Shown here piece after piece: positions 54,080-62,011 of a stretch of DNA of 64,000 bases (within the stretch, counting starts at the first letter, position 1; each line of letters begins with the position of its first letter). The notes beneath the pieces are model-generated. The model was not told the origin of the DNA, made no database searches, and was given only the letters and a program-made list of their open reading frames with translations. The stretch is from contig JBDNJM010000191.1 in NCBI GenBank assembly GCA_041687755.1, forward strand, positions 1 to 64,000, written 5' to 3'. Made by a program: the position numbers and the translations under genes. This DNA is from JBDNJM01 sp041687755. Lineage in GTDB: Bacteria > Planctomycetota > UBA1135 > GCA-002686595.

Positions 54080-54921
54080 GCCATCCTCGCAGCCGTGCCC
54101 GCCGAAGAAGTCTGGCTGCAAGCCCTCGACTCTGAGCGCACCCGCCTGGCCAACCGCAGCGATGTGCGCCAGTTCCCCAAGGGAATCAAAATCGCCTCTA
54201 GCGACGAACTGTAGGCGGTCACTCCCCCGGTCATAATCATTTGGCGCGGGCGAATAGTTCAGGAAAAAGCCGCAGGTGGCCTTGGCCTCAAGCGGACGAC
54301 TGTTCGCCGCAAGCTCTCCGCTCTCTCCAGTTTGTTCGAGCACCTGGTCGAGCAAGGCATCGTCGATTTCAACCTGGTGCAAGAGGTCAAGCGACCGGGA
54401 CGCACGAAGAAGGACCGCAGGGGCAAGACCGCGCCACTGGTGCAGGAGGAAACTCCGGCGATGCTCAACGCTCCAGCCGAAGACACCGTGATTGGTGCGC
54501 GGGTCCGCGCCATTCTCTCTCTGGGTTTCCAGAACGGGTTGCGTCGTCGCGAGATTGCTCATCCCGCGGTCGGTTGCATCGAGATTCGCGAACGTCTCCC
54601 CCACATTACCCACACAGCCAAGGGCGGCGACGAGCATACCGTTCCGCTGAATCCGCAGGCGCACAAGCGCCTGCGGGACTATCTTGAGCTAGCAGGCCAC
54701 GGTGACCAACTGGACGGACCCATGTTCCGGCCCACCCGTCCGAATCACGTCGAATGAACAGAGAACATGGACCGGCACATGGACCCGGACATGCTTGACC
54801 GCATCGTGAAGAAGTGGGCCGAGAAGGCTCTCGGTCGCGTGCGTGGAACCTCAGCGCGCTCGATGCGCTCGACCTTAATTACCCGCGCGCTGGAGAATGG
54901 CTGTCATCTCGAACACGTCGG
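54080..54921 (+). pseudogene. decayed tyrosine recombinase (phage-type integrase)
   Basis: Pieces of one integrase appear in successive frames: VPAEEVWLQALDSERTRLA and KGIKIASSDEL then a TAG; TTVRRKLSALSSLFEHLVEQ, LGFQNGLRRREIAH (first catalytic Arg) and TAKGGDEHTVPL (catalytic Lys) then a TGA; and MDPDMLDRIVKKWAEKA with SARSMRSTLITRALENG. The catalytic box normally reads H-S-x-R, but His is replaced by Arg here, and the C-terminal Tyr segment is missing. Premature stops, frame changes and loss of key residues show it is inactive. The 3' end runs straight into an ISL3-type fragment. Confidence 0.75.
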
Positions 54922-55059
54922 AGCAACGGCCGCCTCGAGGGGCTCAACGGCAAGGCCCGCACAATCCCCCGGAGATCCTATGGCTTCCATTCTGGGCCCG
55001 CCCTGCTCTTCCTCTGCTGCGGGGGCGTTAAGGTCACCCCGGCCTTCACGACACCGTCA
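54922..55059 (+). pseudogene. C-terminal scrap of an ISL3-family-type transposase
   Basis: The peptide SNGRLEGLNGKARTIPRRSY followed by GFHSG and LLFLCCGGV is the characteristic end of ISL3-type transposases (N-G-x-x-E-G-x-N-x-K, then Y/F-G-F). Only about 45 residues are left, and the start lies inside the integrase relic. It records a second, older insertion at this site. Confidence 0.6.
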
Positions 55060-55526
55060 GGCACGCACTATAGAGGCAGGAAAGCCGGTTAAACGGCCCG
55101 ACTCCGCAGCCGCTGTGCGGGTCGTAGAACACCACCCCCTGGCCGTACTGTTCATCGCAATGACCCGGCTGTGCATGTCATCCGCGGCCGACGCCTCAGA
55201 CGGTGGACTATGACTCCCTCTCGCAGAAGGGCCGCGATCCTGGGCTTCGCCGCCTATATCACACGAGTCCTGCTGCCTGCCGAAGAGCGCCAGGTGTGCA
55301 GCGCTATACAACAACTCATGCGTCGCATCATCAGGGCCCGCGAGCCACGAAGACGGGAACGCCACTTTTCAAGGCGATCCTTCAAACCCGGGCCGAGGTG
55401 GGGTCCGACAGGGCGTCGAGGAGCCTAATGGTATTGCCCAGGGGGAGAGGCGCCCGGGGGGCCGGTGCCGGACGAGTTGGAGTTCATGGTTGGAGGAGCT
55501 AGCGGAGGTGCTGCCCGCCTGTGCGA
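55060..55526. other. gene-free stretch beside the decayed mobile patch
   Basis: No supported gene is present in these roughly 470 bases. Short open frames on the plus strand have no family resemblance. The missing 5' part of the acetyltransferase gene is not here. Confidence 0.45.
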
Positions 55527-57227
55527 TCAGCGCCCGGCGCTCAGGGGCTCCAGGGTCACCAGGGCGTTGACGATGGACTCCTGGAGCGGCTTGAACACGC
55601 GCGTGTTGAGCCCGCTGGCGATCGGGTACTCCACGAGAATTGAGAACACGATCTCACGACCCTCCAGGGTCGTCGCCAGGCCAGAGAGGGCGCTTGCGCC
55701 GCTGATCCAGCCAGACTTGGCGCGCACGCGACCCTGGGCGGGCGTCGAACGCATGCGGGACTCAAGCGTGCCGCTCTTTCCCATCAGAGCCAGCGAGGAG
55801 ATGAATGCATGCCGTCTGTCCGAGTCTAGCTCCATCGCCGCTCCGAGCAGCTCACCGATCAACTCTGGCGAGACGCGATTGTCCCGGCTGAGACCGGACC
55901 CATCCGCCTGGGCGAAGCCCTCTAGCTCCAGCCCGAGCCGCTGGAACACGTCGCGCACGGCTCGCGACCCCGCGCTGCGGCTGCCCTCGCCGTAGCGCGC
56001 GTGCCCTAGGCCGATCAGCAGCGCGTCGGCCACCGAGTTCGCGGAGTCGGCGTTGATCGGCTCGAGCAGCTCCAGCCAGCTCGAGCGCACGGTCCCGAGC
56101 GGGCGCCCCGGTCCGACCTGCCGGACCTCGCGCGTCGAGCCCGTGATTTGCACGCCGCGTCGCTCCAGCTGATCGCTGAACACGCTGCCGAACATGCGCA
56201 CGGGATCCGGGTGCCGAAAGGTCTTGGTGAACTTCGCGCTGGGGCCGCCGTACTTGCCCGTGATCTTCAGGTAGTTGCGTTCATCCACCAGTCCAATGCG
56301 CACGTCATTGAACGAGTTCGCCATGGTCCGCACCGAGAACTCCTCGGTGAGCCCGCTCGGGCTGGGCCAGACCTCCACGGCGCACCAGTCGTCGGGGCGC
56401 GCCCCAGCGGTGACCTCCGCGTCGATCATGCCGCTCTGGACGGTGAGCGGCGCGGCCATCGCGTAACTCATCGTCCACCACTGGCTCTTGGGCTCCGGCC
56501 ACCCGGGGGCGGGCTGGGCCTCGTTGAAGCTGCCCAGATCGAGCAGCAGAGCGCCTTCGACGCGATCGATCCCCGCCCCCGCGACCTGGGCGGCCAGGCG
56601 TCCGATGCGGGCAACTGCGCCGCGCGGGTCGTCGCGGACGAAGAACGGGTCCCCTCCGGCGCGCACGACCAGGTCCCCCTCCAGCGTCGCTCCCCGGAGC
56701 TCGCCCAGCGCATCAACGTGCGTCTCGAAGGCCCAATCGGGAGGCAGCAGGATCAGCGCGGCGAGCGTCGTCACCAGCTTCATGTTGGAGGCCGGCGTGT
56801 ACAGACGCTGGGCGCCGCGCTCGACCAAGACGGCTCCGCTGGCCAGATCGACGACGTACACGCCAATTTTCACGGCGGACCCGCGCACGCCCGAGATGCG
56901 CTCGGCGTCCACCTTGGAGCGGGCCTCTGCAATGGCGGCCTCGACGGCGCTGGACAGGCCGGGGTGAATAGAGCGCGGCCGGCGCTCGCGGGTTTCCGGG
57001 GACGGCAGCAGCTGCCGTGCGCCGCGGTCTGTAGGGCCAGTGCTCGGTCCCGGGGCGCGGCGCTCGGTCGCCGGAGCCTTCGATTCGGTGCGCGACGCTT
57101 GTGAGCGCTCGTCCGCCCGCACCTCGCCTCCAGCTCCGCTCTGGCCATACCGCCAGCTGGCAAAGCCGAGCCCGAGGGCGGCCAGCAGGGCGACAGGCAG
57201 CAACAGGTGGATCGAACGATTGTCCAT
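55527..57227 (-). CDS. dacB: D-alanyl-D-alanine carboxypeptidase/endopeptidase (PBP4 type, family S13), 566 aa
   Basis: This is a periplasmic penicillin-binding protein that trims peptidoglycan crosslinks. The start at ATG 57227 gives a membrane-spanning N-terminus (LLLPVALLAALGLGFASW). A Pro/Arg/Thr-rich linker of about 60 residues precedes the catalytic domain. The three active-site motifs are visible: S-x-x-K in TPASNMKLVTTLAA (about residue 146), the S-x-N region in DGSGLSRDNRVSP, and KSG in RVRAKSGWISGASALSGL (about residue 505; usually KTG). The length and the long insert between the first two motifs fit the S13 group. It is the last of a leftward series, 37 bases after the M28 peptidase gene. 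Confidence 0.88.
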   Translation of the reverse strand: MDNRSIHLLLPVALLAALGLGFASWRYGQSGAGGEVRADERSQASRTESKAPATERRAPGPSTGPTDRGARQLLPSPETRERRPRSIHPGLSSAVEAAIAEARSKVDAERISGVRGSAVKIGVYVVDLASGAVLVERGAQRLYTPASNMKLVTTLAALILLPPDWAFETHVDALGELRGATLEGDLVVRAGGDPFFVRDDPRGAVARIGRLAAQVAGAGIDRVEGALLLDLGSFNEAQPAPGWPEPKSQWWTMSYAMAAPLTVQSGMIDAEVTAGARPDDWCAVEVWPSPSGLTEEFSVRTMANSFNDVRIGLVDERNYLKITGKYGGPSAKFTKTFRHPDPVRMFGSVFSDQLERRGVQITGSTREVRQVGPGRPLGTVRSSWLELLEPINADSANSVADALLIGLGHARYGEGSRSAGSRAVRDVFQRLGLELEGFAQADGSGLSRDNRVSPELIGELLGAAMELDSDRRHAFISSLALMGKSGTLESRMRSTPAQGRVRAKSGWISGASALSGLATTLEGREIVFSILVEYPIASGLNTRVFKPLQESIVNALVTLEPLSAGR

Positions 57228-57264
57228 AGGGTCTCGAAGCGTTGCGGCAGGGGGCCGGTAAGGG

Positions 57265-58977
57265 TCAGCGCCGGGGGGCCGGGGGGCGTTCGTCGGCGTC
57301 GGCGAGCTCGCGCACGACGGCTTCGGCGATGCGGGCCACGTTCGTGACCTTGGCCGTGTCGACGCCCTCAAGCGTGTCTCGCCAGGTGTGGTAGTCAACG
57401 TTCTTCGCGATCGTCTTCTGCTCGAACAGGAACACGGTCGGGACCCCGGCCGAGTGGAACGAGTAGTGGTCAGAGCGCTCGAACAGCTCGCGGGCCACGC
57501 CGGTCTCGACCTTCTTGATGCGCGTGCCGGCGGCCTTGATCGCCGTCTTTAGGACGCGTTCGAGCGAGGGGTTTTGATCAATACCCAGAGCCACGACGGA
57601 CTTCGATTCTCCGCGTCCGAGCATGTCGAGGTTCACCATGGCGACCGCGCGGTCTAGGCTGCTGCCGAGCGAGTCGGCCACGGCCTTGCTGCCGAGCAAC
57701 CCATCCTCTTCGCCGCCGAAGAAGCAGACCATCACCGAGCGCCGCGGCGGGTCCGCGGCCAGGGCGCGGGCGATCTCCAGCAGCGCGCAGCTGCCCGAGG
57801 CGTTATCGTCTGCGCCGATCGCGACACGCCCGCGCTGGTCCACGCCGACGTGGTCCGAGTGAGCGCCGATCACAACGTACTCTCCATTCAAGTCGGGATC
57901 CGTGCCCTGCAGCCAGCCCGCGATGTTGTACGTGGCGACACTGGTGCTGAGCACGGACGAGGAACGTAGGGCGAGCTCCACTTCGGGAGCCTCGAAGCGG
58001 GAGGGCTTGCCGGACTTGTCGATGGCGCCCATCAGTTCGTTGAAGTCCTCACCCAGCAGCTGCGATGCGAGCATTTCGGAAATCACGAGCGCGGGGATCG
58101 GCGAGGGGCCGCTCTCCTCGGGGCGCTCGCCGTTCCAGCTCGCCAGGGTGTGGCGGAACTCGAGCGGCGCTTCGAGGTCCAGGCCCGGCGGGCCCTGCTC
58201 CAGCTCAGCTCCCTCCAGGTCGGTGGGCCGGCGACGCACGATCAGGGCGCCTACCGCCCCCTCGTGCTCCAGCCGGTCCAGCTTGCGATACAGGTTGGCC
58301 GCCGGCGTGACTTCAGGCCCATCGAGCGTCCGCCGGTGCCGCGGTTCGCCCTCGCAGATCAGGGCGATGCGGCCCTTCAGGTTGAGCTTGCGCAAATCGT
58401 CGTAGCCCTTGGCCGAGATGCCGTAGCCCGCGAACGTAAGCGTGCCCGCGGCGGAGCCCATGGCGTTGCGGGCCGGCATGAAGTCCGTGCCGTAGGTGCC
58501 CTCGAACGGCTCGCCGCCGCGCACTTCTAGGCTCGATTTGTCCTCGTCGGGCGCGGCGACGCGCACGGAGTAGCCCCAGCGGAAGTCTGCGGCGGAGGCG
58601 GTGTCCACGGCCCTCGGACCCCCCTCGTAACCGGCCGGTGCGTAGCCCCAGTCCAGCAGCCGCTGGGCCGAGCGATTCAGCATCGCGTGCAGTCCCTGGC
58701 TCGGCGTATCGCGGCCGAGCAACCAGGGGTGCGTCCACTCCTCCATCAGAGCCAGGAGGTCCTGCTCTTTGATGTCCGCCGAGCCCTCGTCCACGAACGA
58801 TGCGGTGGCAGCCGGCGCCTGGGGGGCGTTCAGATCGAGGGGTCCGTCGAGGCCCGAGTGGGAGCCGACAGCGCTCCAGTCCGGCGTGCGCGACTCAAGT
58901 CCGGTGCTGCAGGCGGCGATCAGCAGCAGACCGCCGATGAAGAAGGACGAGCGCGAGACGATGCGTTGGGCGGCCAT
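57265..58977 (-). CDS. M28-family metallopeptidase lipoprotein with PA domain, 570 aa
   Basis: This is a zinc aminopeptidase-type enzyme at the cell envelope. The N-terminus has a lipobox (LLLIAAC). A protease-associated domain lies at about residues 160-330 (GTLTFAGYGISAKGYDDL, LNLKGRIALICEGE). The peptidase domain has the expected metal ligands: IGAHSDHVG, IGADDNASGSCALLEIA, FGGEEDGLLGS (catalytic Glu pair), NLDMLGRGES and the final His in VDYHTWRDT. The start is ATG 58977. It probably degrades exported peptides. Together with the downstream D,D-carboxypeptidase it forms an envelope-processing pair. Confidence 0.9.
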   Translation of the reverse strand: MAAQRIVSRSSFFIGGLLLIAACSTGLESRTPDWSAVGSHSGLDGPLDLNAPQAPAATASFVDEGSADIKEQDLLALMEEWTHPWLLGRDTPSQGLHAMLNRSAQRLLDWGYAPAGYEGGPRAVDTASAADFRWGYSVRVAAPDEDKSSLEVRGGEPFEGTYGTDFMPARNAMGSAAGTLTFAGYGISAKGYDDLRKLNLKGRIALICEGEPRHRRTLDGPEVTPAANLYRKLDRLEHEGAVGALIVRRRPTDLEGAELEQGPPGLDLEAPLEFRHTLASWNGERPEESGPSPIPALVISEMLASQLLGEDFNELMGAIDKSGKPSRFEAPEVELALRSSSVLSTSVATYNIAGWLQGTDPDLNGEYVVIGAHSDHVGVDQRGRVAIGADDNASGSCALLEIARALAADPPRRSVMVCFFGGEEDGLLGSKAVADSLGSSLDRAVAMVNLDMLGRGESKSVVALGIDQNPSLERVLKTAIKAAGTRIKKVETGVARELFERSDHYSFHSAGVPTVFLFEQKTIAKNVDYHTWRDTLEGVDTAKVTNVARIAEAVVRELADADERPPAPRR

Positions 58978-59120
58978 GCCCTATTTTGGGCAGCCCGCCG
59001 TCCGAAAGCGAGCCTCGTGCAGGCGCTCGCCCCCGGTCACCGGCAGGGACCGAGCTTCAGACCGGAACCTGCCGCAGGGCCGGCTCAACTCCGCGCCCCA
59101 AGGACCTCGCGGCCGGCGGG

Positions 59121-59945
59121 TCAGTCGGGCTCGACTCGACCGCTCCAGCCATCGTGGGCGGCGAGCGTCGGGATTCCCGTCCCCGCTTCGATCGCGGCTC
59201 GCGCGCCCTCGGGATCGACGTCGGGGTAGAAGTGCGTGAGCAGCAGGCGCCGCGGCTGTGCCGCCGCAGCCAGACGGATCACCGCCTCGGGATGCAGGTG
59301 ATGAGGAGCCGGATCCGCGTCGTTCGACGCGCACTCCACGAGGTAGAGATCTGCGCCCCGCGCAAGTTCGAGCTGCTCGGGAACCTCCCCCGTGTCGCCG
59401 CTGTAGGCGAGCGTCGCGCCGCCACACTCGACGCGCCAGCCAACGGCCGTCGGCGTGTGGCCGGTCGGGTGGGCGCTGAAGGTCCAGCTGCCGCGCTCGA
59501 AGCGCGCCTCGCCCGGATGGGGCTCGGCCGGATCGAACTCGACGACGGTGGTCGCGCGCGGCTCGACCCAGCGGCCGAGAGCGGCGGGCGCCCGCTCGAT
59601 GCGCTGCGCGATGCCGCGCGGGCCGATCACCTCCAGCGCCGGCAGCGGCGCCAGATTCGGATTGGCGCGCGCGAAGAACAGCGCGAACAGGTCCAGTAGG
59701 TGGTCGGTGTGCTCGTGGCTGAGCATGACGCGCTCCACCTGCTCGATCGCTATGCCGTGCTCGCCGAGCGCGCGAACCGAGCCGGGACCGCAGTCGAGCA
59801 GCGTGACCCGCTCTCGGGGCCCGCGGCGCAGCACGTACCCCGCGGGGCCGTAGCGCAGCCCCTCGGTGACCGGGCGCGGGAGCGCCGATCCGGCGCCGAG
59901 CACGATCAGCTCGAAGCCGGCCCCTTCGACGAGTTCAGGACTCAA
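59121..59945 (-). CDS. metallo-beta-lactamase-fold hydrolase, RNase Z-like, 274 aa
   Basis: The metal-binding SHEHTDHLLDLFALFFA motif and later His/Asp ligands (AHPTGHTPTAVG, AYSGDTG, LTHFYPD) place it in the MBL superfamily close to ribonuclease Z and arylsulfatase-like proteins. ELIVLGAGSALPRP near the N-terminus is typical of that branch. tRNA 3'-end processing is possible but not certain. The proposed start is TTG 59945, overlapping the galE stop as TTGA; GTG 59987, inside galE, is the alternative. It lies between galE and the M28 peptidase gene. Confidence 0.8.
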   Translation of the reverse strand: MSPELVEGAGFELIVLGAGSALPRPVTEGLRYGPAGYVLRRGPRERVTLLDCGPGSVRALGEHGIAIEQVERVMLSHEHTDHLLDLFALFFARANPNLAPLPALEVIGPRGIAQRIERAPAALGRWVEPRATTVVEFDPAEPHPGEARFERGSWTFSAHPTGHTPTAVGWRVECGGATLAYSGDTGEVPEQLELARGADLYLVECASNDADPAPHHLHPEAVIRLAAAAQPRRLLLTHFYPDVDPEGARAAIEAGTGIPTLAAHDGWSGRVEPD

Positions 59946-61000
59946 GCCTTCGGGTAGCCCTCGGGGTGGGCCGAGTGCCAGCGCCACGCGTCCTCGAGGA
60001 TCGTCTGCAGGTCGCTGCGGCGCGGGACCCAGCCGAGTTGATCGACGGCGCCCGTGCCCCCGCAGATGAGCTGGGCAGGGTCGCCCTCGCGGCGCGGAGC
60101 CATGCGTGCCGGAACCGCGTGGCCGGTCACCGCGCGCGCGCGCTCGACCAGTTCCTTCACGGTAAAGCCCTCACCTGTGCCGAGGTTGGCGACGATGCGG
60201 TCAACGCCCGACTGCAGGCGACTGATCGCCCGCAGGTGCGCGTCGCCCAGGTCGTCGACGTGGACGTAGTCGCGGATACAGGTGCCGTCGCGGGTCTCGT
60301 AGTCGTCTCCGAACATGGCGATCTCGTCGCGCTGCCCGAGCGCCACCTGCAGCACGAGCGGGATTAGATGCGTCTCGGGCGCATGGTCCTCGCCCATGTT
60401 CCCGTCGGGCGACGCGCCGGCCGCGTTGAAGTACCGCAGGGCCGCGAACTTTAGCCCGTAGGCGCGCGCGTAGTCCTGGATCATGTGCTCCATGTGGAGC
60501 TTGGTGCGGCCGTACGGGTTGATCGGGTTCTGCGGGTGCGCCTCGGTGATTGGGATTTCGACCGGCTCGCCGTAGGTGGCGCAGGTCGAGCTGAACACCA
60601 GCGTGTTGCACTCGGCGGCGCGCATCGCCTCGAGCAGGTTCCAGGTGTAGCCGACGTTCTGGCGGTAGTAGATCGCCGGTTCGGTCACGGACTCGCCGAC
60701 GTAGCACTTGGCCGCGAAGTGGATCACGGCCTTGGGCGCATGCCGCTCGAAAACCTGCGCGAGGGCCTCGCGGTCGCCGAGGTCGCACTGCTCGAAGGGC
60801 ACGTCGCCCCCCGCCGCGATGGCGGGCACTCCGCTGTGGCCGGTCGAGAGGTTGTCCAGCACGACGACCGGGATACCGCGGCGCGCGAGCAGGCGCACGC
60901 AGTGGCTGCCGATGTAGCCGGCGCCGCCGGCGACGAGGACGGGTCCCTGGGGGGCGGGCAGCTCTTGGCCGGGCTGCAGGGGCGCATTCTGATCTTGCAT
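59942..61000 (-). CDS. galE: UDP-glucose 4-epimerase, 352 aa
   Basis: This enzyme interconverts UDP-glucose and UDP-galactose with bound NAD, feeding polysaccharide synthesis. It is an extended short-chain dehydrogenase with the NAD loop VAGGAGYIGSHCVRLLARRG, the active-site Ser/Thr region VFSSTCATYG and the catalytic Tyr-Lys pair in PYGRTKLHMEHM. Also present are KFAALRYFNAAGA, the substrate segment LIPLVLQVALG and TRDGTCIRDYVHVDDL, all strong GalE signatures. The N-terminus has about 18 extra residues. The stop overlaps the start of the MBL-fold gene. Confidence 0.93.
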   Translation of the reverse strand: MQDQNAPLQPGQELPAPQGPVLVAGGAGYIGSHCVRLLARRGIPVVVLDNLSTGHSGVPAIAAGGDVPFEQCDLGDREALAQVFERHAPKAVIHFAAKCYVGESVTEPAIYYRQNVGYTWNLLEAMRAAECNTLVFSSTCATYGEPVEIPITEAHPQNPINPYGRTKLHMEHMIQDYARAYGLKFAALRYFNAAGASPDGNMGEDHAPETHLIPLVLQVALGQRDEIAMFGDDYETRDGTCIRDYVHVDDLGDAHLRAISRLQSGVDRIVANLGTGEGFTVKELVERARAVTGHAVPARMAPRREGDPAQLICGGTGAVDQLGWVPRRSDLQTILEDAWRWHSAHPEGYPKA

Positions 61001-61104
61001 GGTGGCCTAGCGTAGCCCCTGGTTCTGGCGGAGTCCTCCCCAACCCCCAGGAGGTGGCACGCCGCGGGACTCCAGCGGGGGCCTTCTAATTCCTGGCCCG
61101 CCTC

Positions 61105-61169
61105 GTCAGGAGCAGGCCTGTCAGGAGCAGGCCTGTCAGGAGCAGGTCTGTCAGGAGCAGGCCTGTCAG
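61105..61169 (+). repeat. 15-bp tandem repeat upstream of galE, four copies plus a partial
   Basis: The unit GTCAGGAGCAGGCCT lies at 61105-61119, 61120-61134, 61135-61149 (one change) and 61150-61164, with GTCAG following. It is about 100 bases before the galE start, in the gap after the isochorismatase-like gene. A frame with repeated LLLTG crosses it but has no other support. Confidence 0.9.
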
Positions 61170-61261
61170 CTGCACCAGCTGCGGCGTTCGCTCAGCAAGC
61201 GGAAGTACTGGCGCATGACAGAGTCGCCCCGCTTGAGTCGAACTGGCCCGCCGCGGTTCGC

Positions 61262-61930
61262 CTAGTCCTCGTCCAGGAGGTCGCGCACGGCATCGCCGTC
61301 CTTGGAGGACCAGCTGTCCACCAGATCGACGGCGAAGTGTTCCAGAGACATGGGGACAGCGCCCGCAGCGACGACGCGTTCGAGGGTCAGAAACCAAGCC
61401 GCGTCGGGCTCGTCTCTGGCGAGGTCGGCGACGAAGAACGTGTTCTCGCTGTGTTCTCTGAGCAGGTCGAGCAGCGAGACGACGAAGTCTCCGTCGTGCA
61501 GCGAGCCGAGCATGATCACGTCCTTGGCGTTGATGGCGCGCTCGAGCCCACGCGCGGCCAGGGCGTGGGGCCCCTTGCGCTCGAACTGCCGTGCTTTGGG
61601 GACCAGCGAGAAGATCGGGTGCTGCCCCGCGCTCGGAGCCTGCTCCTTCGGGTGGACCGAGACCAGCGGCAGGTCGAGCGCTTTAGCTAGCTTGGCGAGC
61701 GGTCGGAACGATTCGGTGAGTCCGTCGCGCAGGGCTCCAGCGGTAGAGCCAGGGTCAAAGACCAGCAGAACCGAGTTATCGGGCCGGGGGCTGTATAGCG
61801 CCGCGGGCGTGCTGACATCGATCGCGAAGTCTTGTGCGGAAGTCACAGGGGTGCGCAAAGTCGCTGAAGCGAGGAGGGCGCAGAGCGCTCCGCCGAAGAA
61901 GCCCAAGGGGGTCATGGATTGGATACGCAT
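61262..61930 (-). CDS. exported isochorismatase-like protein lacking the catalytic Cys, 222 aa
   Basis: The N-terminus (FFGGALCALLASATLRTPVTSA) is a signal peptide, which is unusual for this fold. The rest follows the cysteine-hydrolase pattern: NSVLLVFDPGSTAG at the first catalytic Asp, FERKGPHALAARGLERAI at the catalytic Lys, then VIMLGSLHDGDFVVSLLDLL where G-x-x-T-x-x-C-V is expected, and a final FVADLARDEP and VVAAGAVPMSLEHF. By alignment the nucleophile Cys position is Asp, so ordinary hydrolase activity is unlikely. It may be a binding protein or catalyse something else. It lies between aroA and galE on the same strand. Confidence 0.6.
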   Translation of the reverse strand: MRIQSMTPLGFFGGALCALLASATLRTPVTSAQDFAIDVSTPAALYSPRPDNSVLLVFDPGSTAGALRDGLTESFRPLAKLAKALDLPLVSVHPKEQAPSAGQHPIFSLVPKARQFERKGPHALAARGLERAINAKDVIMLGSLHDGDFVVSLLDLLREHSENTFFVADLARDEPDAAWFLTLERVVAAGAVPMSLEHFAVDLVDSWSSKDGDAVRDLLDED

Positions 61931-62011
61931 AAGGGATATCTAGCCCGGAGAGCGCGACAAGTCCAGGGCTGGGCTCGGGTCCCCCCGGCCAGACGGACCC
62001 GAGCCCAGCCT

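Noticed and set aside
54814..55092. A complete 92-residue gene
   Set aside because: Its first third is out-of-frame integrase sequence. Only the ISL3-like tail from 54922 is meaningful.
61105..61169. Possible CRISPR-like array
   Set aside because: The units are directly adjacent 15-bp repeats without spacers, so this is a minisatellite.
61086..61397. Frame encoding repeated LLLTG that resembles a membrane segment
   Set aside because: The repeat is produced by the 15-bp minisatellite, and the frame overlaps the isochorismatase-like gene. There is no start signal.
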